Shown piece by piece: positions 1-7,809 of a DNA stretch of 46,021 nucleotides. How positions within the stretch are numbered: position 1 is the stretch's first letter; every line of letters starts with the position of its first letter. The position numbers and the translations under genes were made by a program. Below the pieces are notes generated by a model. That model worked only from the letters and a program-made list of their open reading frames with translations, was not told the origin of the DNA and searched no databases. Source of the stretch: JACZXC01 sp036447375 (GTDB lineage: Bacteria > Myxococcota_A > UBA9160 > SMWR01); contig JAZFUU010000198.1 of NCBI GenBank assembly GCA_036447375.1, positions 1 through 46,021 on the forward strand, read 5' to 3'.

Positions 1-885
1 GTAGCCGCCTTCGAGCACGAAAGCCAGGCGTCCCTGGCACACGTCCTCGGCCAGGGCCCGAACCAGGGCCGTCATGGCCCGGAAGCCCTCACCGCTCACC
101 TCCATCGCGCCGATCGGATCATCTCGGTGGGCGTCGAATCCACAGGAAACCAGGATCATCTCGGGGCGAAACGCAACGGCCGCGGGAATGATCACCCGCT
201 GCAGGACGCCCAGGTACTCGCTGTCTCCGCAGCCGGCGGGCATCGGAATGTTCAGGGTCGCGCCGGTGCCCTGGTCTCGGCCGGCTTCATGGAAGTCACC
301 GGTTCCGGGGTAGAAGGGGAACTGGTGGATCGACGCGAAGAGGATCGAGGGATCGGTCTCGAAGCTGTGCTGGGTACCATTGCCGTGGTGGACGTCCCAG
401 TCGAGGATCAGAATCCGATCGACGCCCTCGTCCGCCTGGAGAGCGCGGGCGGCGATTGCGACGTTGTTGAACAGACAGAAGCCCATGGCGTGGTCGGCCT
501 CGGCGTGGTGCCCAGGGGGTCGCACCGCGGCCAGACCGGGCGGGGTCTGCCCGCGAGCTACCTGGCGCACGAGGTCGATCGTTCCTCCCGCAGCCAGGAG
601 CGCGACAGTGAGGCTCTGGGGCGACACGTAGGTGTCGGGGTCGAGCTGAACGGGGGCCCGGCGAGCGGCCTCGGCCACGGCTTCGAAATGGTCCCGATGG
701 TGCACCCGAAGGATCTCGCCGGGTTCGGCGTATCGGGGCTCCAGCAGAACGACTCGATCGCTCCGGGCATCGATGGCGGCATGCACGGGCGCCAGGCGCT
801 CCGGGCTTTCGGGATGCCGGGCGGGGCCTCGATGGTCGCAGAAGCGAGAGTCCGTGACGACCGTGGTTGCCCGAACGCGCGTCAT
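1..885 (-). CDS. Histone deacetylase family protein (partial, C-terminus off window)
   Basis: Zn-dependent deacetylase of the class II HDAC/acetoin-utilisation-like family, predicted to remove acetyl groups from lysines or small amines in the cytoplasm. The frame stays open for 295 codons from ATG at 885 to the window edge. Visible family marks are the RPPGHHAE active-site block with the His pair at 126-127, LDWDVHHGNGTQ with zinc ligands D164 and H166, CGFDAHRDDP with the third ligand D251, and the LEGGY transition-state tyrosine motif just before the edge. Roughly 50-80 residues should lie outside the window. It is divergent from the SDR gene at 954, leaving a 68-bp shared upstream region. 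The real substrate cannot be told from sequence; bacterial members act on polyamines or small acetylated compounds as often as on proteins. Confidence 0.93.
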   Translation of the reverse strand, partial: MTRVRATTVVTDSRFCDHRGPARHPESPERLAPVHAAIDARSDRVVLLEPRYAEPGEILRVHHRDHFEAVAEAARRAPVQLDPDTYVSPQSLTVALLAAGGTIDLVRQVARGQTPPGLAAVRPPGHHAEADHAMGFCLFNNVAIAARALQADEGVDRILILDWDVHHGNGTQHSFETDPSILFASIHQFPFYPGTGDFHEAGRDQGTGATLNIPMPAGCGDSEYLGVLQRVIIPAAVAFRPEMILVSCGFDAHRDDPIGAMEVSGEGFRAMTALVRALAEDVCQGRLAFVLEGGY

Positions 886-953
886 CTCCGACGATGGTAT
901 CCGAGCAGACAACGGGCAGCGAGGCGAGAGCCGGTCGAGCCCGGGGAGAGGTC

Positions 954-1922
954 GTGAGCGAACCCGGTGTCGTTGCCGTAACCGGGCTGGGGTCCTTCAT
1001 CGGTCGACGACTCGTCGACCGCCTTCTCGAAAGTTCACCGAAGCTGCGTATCCTGGCACTCGATCACCGTCGGCCCTTCCGCCTCGACGCCCGCGTGAAC
1101 TACCAGCGCGTCGATCTCACCGAACCGACGGCCGATGGGAAATTGGCGGAGATCCTCTCGAAGGAGCGCGTCGACGTGCTCGTGCACGCTGCGTTCCGCG
1201 CATCGCCGACACCGGATCTCGAAATGGATCATGAACTCGAAACCATCGGTAGCTTGCACGTCATGAATGCGTGCGCGGCTGCCAAGGTCAATCGACTCGT
1301 GGTGGCGTCGAGTACGATGCTCTACGGACCCCATCCGGACAATCCGAATTTCCTGACCGAGTCGCACCCGTTGCGCGGCCATCCCGACGCGCACAACGTG
1401 CGGGATCGCATCTCGATGGAGGGCCTTGTCGCCGACTGGCGCGAACGGCATCCCGACACCGAGGTGACGGTGTTGCGGCCCTGTTGGATGATGGGCCCCG
1501 ATCAGTGGGACCACGTCAATCGATTCTTCGCGCTGCCCGTCGTTCCCATGTTGCTCGGTTACGATCCGTTGATGCAGTTCGTACACGAGCAGGACTGCCT
1601 TCACGCCTTCGAACGCGCCACGCTGAGCTCACACCCGGGGGTGTTCAACATCGTGGCGCCTGGCGTCATGCCGCTCTCGACGATCCTGCGGTTGGCCGGA
1701 AAGCGGATTCTTCCCCTGCCCGCGCCGGTGCTGTACCAGATGGCGTACTACCCGTCCCAGGGAGTGACGGGAGATGCTCCGGCGGGGTTCTACGACTACC
1801 TGCGCTACCTGTGGGTCGCCGACGGTGCCCGCGGCTGGGAGGCTTTCGGGGAACCCACCTACAGCTCGAAGGAGGCGTGGATCTCCTTCGTGTCGGCGCG
1901 TCGCATGCGGCGTTACCGGTAG
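954..1922 (+). CDS. Atypical extended SDR / NAD-dependent epimerase family protein
   Basis: 322-residue Rossmann-fold protein of the extended short-chain dehydrogenase (epimerase/dehydratase) family. The N-terminus carries the dinucleotide-binding glycine motif TGLGSFIGRRLV, followed by the VLVHAAF and VVASSTMLYG blocks typical of sugar-nucleotide or sterol-type SDRs. The GTG start at 954 was chosen because GGGGAGAG lies just upstream (943-950). An in-frame start at 867 would overlap the divergent deacetylase gene. The usual YxxxK catalytic pair is not visible: the equivalent stretch reads near HNVRDRISMEG, so catalysis is doubtful. It sits 28 bp ahead of an acyltransferase gene, which suggests a joint role in lipid or envelope metabolism (inference). 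Confidence 0.88.
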   Translation: MSEPGVVAVTGLGSFIGRRLVDRLLESSPKLRILALDHRRPFRLDARVNYQRVDLTEPTADGKLAEILSKERVDVLVHAAFRASPTPDLEMDHELETIGSLHVMNACAAAKVNRLVVASSTMLYGPHPDNPNFLTESHPLRGHPDAHNVRDRISMEGLVADWRERHPDTEVTVLRPCWMMGPDQWDHVNRFFALPVVPMLLGYDPLMQFVHEQDCLHAFERATLSSHPGVFNIVAPGVMPLSTILRLAGKRILPLPAPVLYQMAYYPSQGVTGDAPAGFYDYLRYLWVADGARGWEAFGEPTYSSKEAWISFVSARRMRRYR

Positions 1923-1950
1923 CCGGCAGATCAGCGAACGGAGTCCAACT

Positions 1951-2958
1951 GTGCCCGACGAGCGCGATCAGGCCCCCGGCAGCGCAAACGAAGACGACGT
2001 CGAGTTCGACACGCTTCGAGAGGCGCTCGATTCCCTTCGGCAGGAAATCCGGTCCCGGTTCCCCGCCATCCGGGAGCCGGGGGAGCCGGGTCTTTCGGAT
2101 CGGGGCCTCGGCGCCGTGGAGTGGCGGGCGTTGCTCAACGCGATGCGACGCTGGGTGGGTACGATCGGAATGGTCGAACGTTCTGGGGAAGTCGACGAGT
2201 TCGGTATGGACGAAGTCGTACTTCGACGAACTCGACGGTTGCTCGATCTGCTCTACGAAAGCTATTGGCGGGTCGAGCTGCAAGGTCTCGAGAATGTGCC
2301 GAGCGAGGGCCCGTGTCTACTGGTCGCCAACCGGTCCGGGTTGTTGCCCTACGACGGCTTGATGGTTTGCCACGCCATCCAACGCAACCATTCCCGTCGC
2401 TTGTATCCGCGCTTCCTCGTGGCCGACTGGTTGATCACGTTGCCCTTCGTTCAACCCTATCTGGCTCGCCTCGGCGGAGTGCGCGCCTGCCGTGAGAACG
2501 CAGAGCGGCTGCTGGCGTCGGGCCAGGCGGTACTCGCCTTTCCCGAGGGCGCCAAGGGTGCCGCGAAGGTGTTTCGCGAGCGCTACCGCCTCAAGCGCTT
2601 CGGGCGGGGCGGGGTGATTCGGATCGCGCTGGAGAACCGCGTGCCGATCATTCCGATCGGGATCGTGGGCGCCGAAGAGGTCCATCCGGTCCTGTTCAAG
2701 TGGGGCATGCCGGCCCGGGCGGTGGGCCTGCCCTTCCTGCCGGTGACTCCCAGCTTTCCGTTGCTCGGTCCGCTGGGCTTGCTGCCGCTTCCCAGCAAGT
2801 GGGTGATCTCGATTGGAAAGCCGATCGCGATCGATCACCTCGATCCCGACGCCGCGACCGACGAGCTTCTGATTTCGCGGCTTACCGAAGACCTGCGCGC
2901 ACAGATCCAGACGCTGGTGGACACCGGCCTCGCCAGTCGCGAATCGATCTGGGGCTAG
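1951..2958 (+). CDS. Lysophospholipid acyltransferase family protein (PlsC-like), atypical active site
   Basis: 335-residue membrane-associated acyltransferase homologue that would transfer an acyl chain to a glycerolipid or alcohol acceptor. The GTG start at 1951 has GGAG at 1940-1943. Block I reads VANRSGLLPYD (about residues 125-135), where this family normally has NH; the catalytic His position is occupied by Arg128. Block III is present as AFPEGAKGAAKVF near residue 200, and VPIIPIGIVG matches block IV. The first 100 residues are a charged N-terminal extension. It is probably co-transcribed with the SDR gene at 954 and converges on phaR with a 23-bp gap. It is either an inactive homologue or one with changed chemistry. 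The family assignment is firm, the activity is not. Confidence 0.88.
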   Translation: MPDERDQAPGSANEDDVEFDTLREALDSLRQEIRSRFPAIREPGEPGLSDRGLGAVEWRALLNAMRRWVGTIGMVERSGEVDEFGMDEVVLRRTRRLLDLLYESYWRVELQGLENVPSEGPCLLVANRSGLLPYDGLMVCHAIQRNHSRRLYPRFLVADWLITLPFVQPYLARLGGVRACRENAERLLASGQAVLAFPEGAKGAAKVFRERYRLKRFGRGGVIRIALENRVPIIPIGIVGAEEVHPVLFKWGMPARAVGLPFLPVTPSFPLLGPLGLLPLPSKWVISIGKPIAIDHLDPDAATDELLISRLTEDLRAQIQTLVDTGLASRESIWG

Positions 2959-2981
2959 TTCTTGGCGGGTTGTCGGCGGCC

Positions 2982-3572
2982 TTAGTGGTTGTCGCCGGGG
3001 TCTGAATTCGCAGGTTCGGGCGTGGCGACAGGCGCGCGCGCCTCGTGGGAATCCGACGCCGCGTCGAGCTTCTCCACGGCCTCGGCCACTCGCTGCAGGT
3101 TCAGGCTCAGTGCCTCGATGTCCGAGCGACGCGGTAGATCGAGCACCTTGAAGACCCGCTCGATCGCCGACTGGATCATTTTGTCGAAGTCCGGTGTTGC
3201 GAAGGCGATCCAGTCGCCGAGCTTTCGGTCGTCGCCATCGGTATGGACCATCCGGCGAACGTTGCGGCGGACCTCGTCGATGCTTCCGCTCGCGTCGTCG
3301 ACGCCGCGTCGCAATGCGCCGTAAAGGGCGTCGCCCCCCCGTTGGATCAGATCCGAGAGCAGTGTTCGCGGTACGGTTCGATTGGCACGTTCGCTGTCCA
3401 CGAGGATCTGCGAGAGAGCTATCGAGGTGATGTCCTCGCCGGTCTCGTTGTCGATGACGATCACTTCGTCCCCGGCCTCGATCAACGTCGCGATACCCTT
3501 CAGGGTGATGTATCGGCTGGTCTGGGTGTTGTAGAGCTTGCGGTTCGCGTAGCGCTTGATGAGTGTCGGCAT
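2982..3572 (-). CDS. phaR: Polyhydroxyalkanoate synthesis regulator PhaR
   Basis: 196-residue DNA-binding regulator of the PhaR family, which represses phasin and PHA synthesis genes and also binds PHA granules. The N-terminal DNA-binding domain is unmistakable: MPTLIKRYANRKLYNTQTSR followed by YITL and the VIDNETGEDITS and LSQIL blocks, within residues 1-60. The ATG at 3572 was chosen because family members begin with this MP-x-IKRYxNRKLY sequence; an in-frame GTG at 3608 would add 12 residues. The C-terminal half is helical and charged and ends in a low-complexity acidic tail. No phaA, phaB, phaC or phasin gene is nearby. It lies 59 bp downstream of a small unknown gene in the ArsA operon and may be read through from it. 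Confidence 0.93.
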   Translation of the reverse strand: MPTLIKRYANRKLYNTQTSRYITLKGIATLIEAGDEVIVIDNETGEDITSIALSQILVDSERANRTVPRTLLSDLIQRGGDALYGALRRGVDDASGSIDEVRRNVRRMVHTDGDDRKLGDWIAFATPDFDKMIQSAIERVFKVLDLPRRSDIEALSLNLQRVAEAVEKLDAASDSHEARAPVATPEPANSDPGDNH

Positions 3573-3631
3573 GCGGGTGTCTCGGTGGACCGGAAAGGCC
3601 GGGCTCACGCTAGCGAACGCGACCCGGGCGG

Positions 3632-4168
3632 TCAGCCCTCGATCCGAACCCGTTGAACCCGCGGCCGCCGCTTCCGCTTCGGGCGCGGTTCCCGACCCCT
3701 TCCGGATTCGTCTCCGCCGGGTTCAGGGTCGGTGTCGTTTTCGTTGCGTCGCAGTCCGAACTCCCAGAGGAGCTCGCGCAATCCGAGAAAGGCGCGAAGC
3801 ACAGCACGAGCCTCCGGATCGTCCTGGGCCCGAGTTTCCCAGCGGGAGATTTCCGAATCCAGGGCTTCGGTAATGGCGTCCACAAGGGACGGTGACAGGG
3901 GACCGGCCGAGTGCCCGAGACGATCTTCGAGGCCGGACAGCAACGCGGCCAGGGGTCGCAGCAACGCATGCATCTCCGAGGGTACGCCGCTCGTCGCGAG
4001 CGCCGCTGCATCGAGAACCGCCTGAACCCCGGCGAGTGCTTCAGCGACAGCCCGGCGCCCGTGTGCGCGCGCTCGCGCCAACGCCTCCGCGCTGTTCTCG
4101 GGGGGGCCTTCGGCATCCGAGATCGGAGCGCCCTCCTGACCAGGCGGGGTTTCCTCCGTGGATTCCAA
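3632..4168 (-). CDS. Hypothetical protein, basic C-terminal tail
   Basis: 178-residue protein that I do not recognise. It starts 11 bp after the stop of the ArsA-like gene at 4180, so it is very probably co-transcribed and translationally linked with that ATPase pair. The first 25 residues are polar and acidic. Residues about 28-130 form alanine- and leucine-rich helices, with a conserved-looking RAFLGLRELLWEFGLRR segment. The last 30 residues switch from acidic (NENDTDPEPGGDES) to strongly basic (PKRKRRPRVQRVR). There are no transmembrane segments, signal peptide or cysteines. Position suggests a partner or client of the ArsA-like ATPases, but nothing in the sequence proves this. Confidence 0.75.
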   Translation of the reverse strand: MESTEETPPGQEGAPISDAEGPPENSAEALARARAHGRRAVAEALAGVQAVLDAAALATSGVPSEMHALLRPLAALLSGLEDRLGHSAGPLSPSLVDAITEALDSEISRWETRAQDDPEARAVLRAFLGLRELLWEFGLRRNENDTDPEPGGDESGRGREPRPKRKRRPRVQRVRIEG

Positions 4169-4179
4169 GGTGCTGGCCT

Positions 4180-5373
4180 CTAGGACGCGGTGCGGAAGAT
4201 CGCGTCGGCGACACGGGCCAAGCCGTCCAGGTCATGGACGTCGCCGGCGAACTCCGGAATCTGCCCCCAATAGCGGCCGTTCCGCTCGCTTCTCTCGCGC
4301 AGCTTCTGGGTCGATCGGGCGTCGCGTCGCACCAGCGCAGCGTATCCCGTCGCAGCGGCAAACGCCGCCCGAGCGGCCGCTTCGGCCGGAAATTCGGGCG
4401 CTTCGCCCCGTTTCAGGGCCTTCGCCAGGTTCGCGAGTTCGACATCGTCGTAGTCGTCGTTCGGGACCTTCGGCGCCGGGCCACCCTCGGGCCAGACCCG
4501 CACGCGGTTGACGAGTGTTCCCGACAGGGCGACACCGAACGCTTCCAGGCGATCGAGGAACTCGAGGGCCTGTCGCTGGGATTCCCGGCCCGTCCCCGCG
4601 ATGAGTACGAACGCGGTCTCGGGGCCCATGAGAAGAGCCCGAACCTTCTCGGCCCGCTCGCGGAAGCCGCCAGCCATGCCCTCGAAGGCGAGCAAGAACT
4701 CCGAGATGTCCTCGAGGAATCCGAAGCCCGATATTCGCTCGACGAGCTGGAGTACGCGCCGCGTGCCGCGCTGGAACAAGCGGAAACCGAATCGCCCGGC
4801 TGCGAACGCCGGGTGGATGAGGACTTGCACGAGTCGACTGTCCAGGAAGTCGAGCAGACGCTGGGGCGCCTCGAGAAAATCGAGGGCGTGTTCGGCGGGC
4901 GGCGTATCGACCACGATCAGATCGAACTTCGCGGTTCCATAGACCTCGTAGACTTTTTCCATGGCCGAGTACTCGACGCTTCCCGCCAGGGCGTCAGAGG
5001 CGTGCTGGTAGATCGGATTCTCCAGGATGCGACGCCGAGCCTCCGGGCTCTCTGCGAAACGTTCGACGAGATCGTCGAAGGTTCGCTTCATGTCGAGCAT
5101 CATCGCCGAGAGGCTTCCCTCGTCGGGTACCTCGAGTCGCTTCAGCGTCTGCCGGGGAATGGGCTGGGGTTGGTTTCCCAGTGTGCGCAGACCCAACGCG
5201 TCGGCAAGACGCCGGGCGGGGTCGATCGTGAGAACCAGAACGCGCCGGCCGCGACGCGCCGCCTCGATTCCGAAGGCGGCGGCGACCGTGGTCTTGCCCA
5301 CGCCGCCGCACCCCACGCATACCGCGACGCGCGGTTTCAGAAGAGTCTCGTGCGCGAACTCATGAGTCCTCAT
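4180..5373 (-). CDS. ArsA/Get3-family P-loop ATPase, subunit with Cys in place of signature lysine
   Basis: 397-residue P-loop ATPase of the ArsA/Get3 (MinD superfamily) type. The nucleotide loop is GCGGVGKTT (residues 21-29): the Walker lysine K27 is present, but the first, signature lysine of the family motif GKGGVGKT is replaced by Cys22. TIDPARRLADAL matches switch I, and VVDTPPAEHALDFL matches switch II. The ATG at 5373 overlaps the stop of the upstream paralogue by 4 nt (ATGA), so the two should be made together, as in actinobacterial ArsA-like pairs thought to form heterodimers. No arsR, arsB or arsC is near, so arsenite export is unlikely. A role in membrane-protein targeting or another nucleotide-driven process is inference. 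Confidence 0.93.
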   Translation of the reverse strand: MRTHEFAHETLLKPRVAVCVGCGGVGKTTVAAAFGIEAARRGRRVLVLTIDPARRLADALGLRTLGNQPQPIPRQTLKRLEVPDEGSLSAMMLDMKRTFDDLVERFAESPEARRRILENPIYQHASDALAGSVEYSAMEKVYEVYGTAKFDLIVVDTPPAEHALDFLEAPQRLLDFLDSRLVQVLIHPAFAAGRFGFRLFQRGTRRVLQLVERISGFGFLEDISEFLLAFEGMAGGFRERAEKVRALLMGPETAFVLIAGTGRESQRQALEFLDRLEAFGVALSGTLVNRVRVWPEGGPAPKVPNDDYDDVELANLAKALKRGEAPEFPAEAAARAAFAAATGYAALVRRDARSTQKLRERSERNGRYWGQIPEFAGDVHDLDGLARVADAIFRTAS

Positions 5374-6407
5374 GCCGCGGCGGTGCGGGGCGCGCCCATC
5401 AGGGCGTCGGCCAGGACGCCGAGCGATTCGGGGTGTTCGATTCCCTCAAACCGGTAGGGCAGGGCGACCAGGGGCAAGTCGGTCAACTCGGCGAGTTGAC
5501 CGATGTAGTGGCGATTGAGTTCGAATCGGGCTCGCAGCTGGCGCGCACACGCGGCCAGTACGCTCGGGCGGGGTAAGTGCGTGGACAAAGTAGCGTCCGG
5601 GAGACGGGCGAGCCGCGCATCCAGGTCGGGCACTTCCCGAGGGAAGGGCCGCGGAAACACCCCGTTGACCACGACCCGGTCTACCGGGATGCCAACCTGG
5701 CGCCTCAGGCGTTCCACGAGCTCCACTGTCTCGCGGGTCGGAAGTTCCTCGGCCAGCGCCACAGGTAGCAACAGCGTGCGTTCGGGATCGACGAGCATCT
5801 GTTCGACGCGCTCGGCGTTGCGGCGCAGCGGGCCGTTCCGGACCGCAGAGATGACGACTCGCGGTACGTCGAGGAAGGTCACTCCGTGTCCGGTGGAGGG
5901 TGCGTCGACGACGATCAGGTCGTAAAGGCGTCGCCCGTCGGCCCCGGTCGATTCTGCCAGGTGCCAGATCTTGCCCAGGGTAATCAGCTCACGCCAGCCC
6001 GGGGCGGCCGCCAGAAGCTGCTGGAAGCCCCGGTTTCCCAGAGCGCGATCCACCGGGGAACGAACTCCAAGCTGCAGCGCGAGATATTCGCCGAGGGCCT
6101 GGATCGGGTCGATGCGGATCACGGTCACGCCGGCGATGATCTCGCGCCCCGCGTAACCGACCTCCGGCGCGCCGGGGGCGAGAAGACAGGGGACGTGTTC
6201 GCCACGGCCCATCTCGACGACCAGGACGCGCTTTCCAGATCGGGATGCCCCCACCGCCAGAGCGGCTGTGACCGTTGTCTTCCCGGTACCGCCTTTTCCG
6301 GTGATGATCAGCAGGCGACGGTCGAGAGGTGAGCGCAGAGGCTGGGTGCTTCCGGGGGTCTCGGAAGGGGCTCCGTCGCTCTGGCTGGACGAGAACTCAA
6401 GCGAAAT
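5370..6407 (-). CDS. ArsA/Get3-family P-loop ATPase, canonical signature lysine; probable ATT start
   Basis: 345-residue partner of the ATPase at 4180. Its loop is the canonical GKGGTGKTT, with both lysines. VVDAPSTGHGVTFLDVP is the switch II region, close to the family pattern DxxPTGHxLxxL. Between the upstream in-frame TAG (around 6453) and the P-loop there is no ATG, GTG or TTG codon. The first codon at correct distance from a near-perfect Shine-Dalgarno sequence (GGAGGTGA, 6419-6412) is ATT at 6407-6405. I take this as the start, giving a 34-residue polar leader before the fold. A CTG further in is the main alternative, and a sequencing frameshift is possible. The first gene of a three- or four-gene operon ending in phaR; divergent from the zinc-ribbon gene at 6500. 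Confidence 0.9.
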   Translation of the reverse strand: MSLEFSSSQSDGAPSETPGSTQPLRSPLDRRLLIITGKGGTGKTTVTAALAVGASRSGKRVLVVEMGRGEHVPCLLAPGAPEVGYAGREIIAGVTVIRIDPIQALGEYLALQLGVRSPVDRALGNRGFQQLLAAAPGWRELITLGKIWHLAESTGADGRRLYDLIVVDAPSTGHGVTFLDVPRVVISAVRNGPLRRNAERVEQMLVDPERTLLLPVALAEELPTRETVELVERLRRQVGIPVDRVVVNGVFPRPFPREVPDLDARLARLPDATLSTHLPRPSVLAACARQLRARFELNRHYIGQLAELTDLPLVALPYRFEGIEHPESLGVLADALMGAPRTAAA

Positions 6408-6419
6408 GCCCTCACCTCC
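6405..6419 (-). promoter_or_regulatory. Shine-Dalgarno GGAGGTGA ahead of ATT start codon
   Basis: On the minus strand GGAGGTGA runs from 6419 to 6412 and is followed by GGGC and ATT (6407-6405). The same bases also lie inside a four-codon mini-ORF ATG TTT CGG AGG TGA (6427-6413), whose stop codon overlaps the ribosome-binding sequence. This decides the start of the ArsA-like gene and could allow initiation control through the mini-ORF (inference). Confidence 0.5.
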
Positions 6420-6487
6420 GAAACATCCGCTGACGGCGCAGTCGGCAGGACCCTAGCACCAGGGCTGTCCACGAGTTCGCCGACCCC

Positions 6488-6497
6488 GGGGGGGGGG
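6488..6497 (+). repeat. G10 homopolymer tract before a TTG start
   Basis: Ten consecutive G residues, preceded by four C, end 2 nt before the TTG start of the zinc-ribbon protein at 6500. The tract occupies the ribosome-binding position, so slippage would alter initiation strength rather than the reading frame. Tracts of this length are also prone to assembly errors. Confidence 0.7.
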
Positions 6498-6499
6498 CG

Positions 6500-7738
6500 T
6501 TGATCGTAACCTGCGAGAAGTGTTCGACCCGGTTCGAGCTGGACGACGCGAAAGTTCCGAAGCAGGGAATCCGCGTGCGCTGCTCCCAGTGCAAGCACGC
6601 GTTTCTGATCGAGCCGCCCGGAGCGGATCGGGTCCAGCGCGCGGCCGAGGAGGCCATTTCGGGTTCCCCCGAGCCCAGCCAGGATCTACCGGACACGGCG
6701 ACTGCCGATCCGGACCAAGATTCGGGCAGTGAGCCCGAGTGGACCTTCAATCACGACTTCGGCGAAAGCCCCAGTGCCGCCTCTCCCGTGGACCCCGGTG
6801 CGGTGGCCCGGGATACTGTGGACGACATGCTGGGCGATTCGAGCCCCGAGTCCGACTCCACGCCGGATCTCCGGACCGACGCAGACGAGTCCTTTGGTCT
6901 CGCCGGCGATGATTCGAGCTCAGATGTCGTCGACGACATCGATGATCAGGTGAACCTGGCGGATGACGACTCGGTTCCTGACCTCGTCGACCACGGGAGC
7001 CTCCCGTCCGACTTCTCGGAGACCGGCGACGAATCGTCCATGCTCGACGTCGAATCCGAATCCGAATCCAAATCCGAGCCCGAATCGGGCGACGCGTGGG
7101 ACATTCGTTGGGGCGATCCAGATGGGGAGGAGAAGGTTCACTCGACCCCATCGGCCACCAGCGAGGGCGATGCGAGTCTCGCCTCCGCTCCGGTCGATGT
7201 GGCCTCGGGAGTCTCCGCCGCTTCGATCCGGCTGGGCCAATGCGCCCAGGGTGTCGGCTGGATGATCACCCTGGTCCTGGTCGTCGCCACGCTGTATGGC
7301 GGTCTGCGTCCGCGACCGGCCGTGTCGGTCTCCGGCACCCCGTTGCCGGTGCTGGCGGGAATGGAAACCGAGTCGGTGTCGGGCCGATGGATCGAAAACG
7401 CAGCGGCGGGCCCGATCTTCTTGGTTTCGGGCACTCTCCGTGCGACGGGTCCTGGCCCGGTGTCGCCGCGGCTCGCGGTGGGGCTCTTCGATGCCCAGGG
7501 TGAGGCCCTGGAAGATGCGGCGATGCCCATCGCGCCCTTGCTGGCTCGCCGCTCGCTCCGCGAGTCGGATCCGCAGAGTCTGGACCGATACCAGCGGGAT
7601 GCGGCCCAGCGGCTGGGTCTGACGGTCCTGGAGGCTGGCGAACGCCGGGCGTTCCAGGCGCTGTTCCTCGAGGTTCCGGCCGGTGCGGAGCAGTTTCGGC
7701 TGGTGGCGCTCCCGACTGTGGGCGATCCGAGGCCCTGA
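6500..7738 (+). CDS. MJ0042-type zinc-ribbon, DUF3426-like membrane protein
   Basis: 412-residue protein with an N-terminal zinc ribbon (CEKC at 5-8 and CSQC at 28-31), the MJ0042 pattern found in many deltaproteobacterial proteins. It is followed by about 190 residues of acidic, Asp/Ser/Glu-rich linker that includes an ESESESKSEPES run. One transmembrane helix follows at about residues 253-270 (MITLVLVVATLYGG), then a C-terminal domain resembling DUF3426, probably outside the membrane. Start TTG at 6500 fits the family beginning MIVTCxxC; the G10 tract just upstream serves as ribosome-binding region. The ribbon should be cytoplasmic and the C-terminus periplasmic. Function in the family is unknown. 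The next gene, tatA, is 98 bp downstream. Confidence 0.88.
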   Translation: MIVTCEKCSTRFELDDAKVPKQGIRVRCSQCKHAFLIEPPGADRVQRAAEEAISGSPEPSQDLPDTATADPDQDSGSEPEWTFNHDFGESPSAASPVDPGAVARDTVDDMLGDSSPESDSTPDLRTDADESFGLAGDDSSSDVVDDIDDQVNLADDDSVPDLVDHGSLPSDFSETGDESSMLDVESESESKSEPESGDAWDIRWGDPDGEEKVHSTPSATSEGDASLASAPVDVASGVSAASIRLGQCAQGVGWMITLVLVVATLYGGLRPRPAVSVSGTPLPVLAGMETESVSGRWIENAAAGPIFLVSGTLRATGPGPVSPRLAVGLFDAQGEALEDAAMPIAPLLARRSLRESDPQSLDRYQRDAAQRLGLTVLEAGERRAFQALFLEVPAGAEQFRLVALPTVGDPRP

Positions 7739-7809
7739 CGAAGCGATCCGTGCCGGAAGGCCGCTGTGCTTGACCCCCGAGGCGGTGATCGGCACCCTGT
7801 GAGTGAGGC

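Noticed and set aside
4180..6407. Arsenical resistance operon.
   Set aside because: ArsA-like ATPases only; no arsB, arsC, arsD or arsR, and one subunit lacks the signature lysine.
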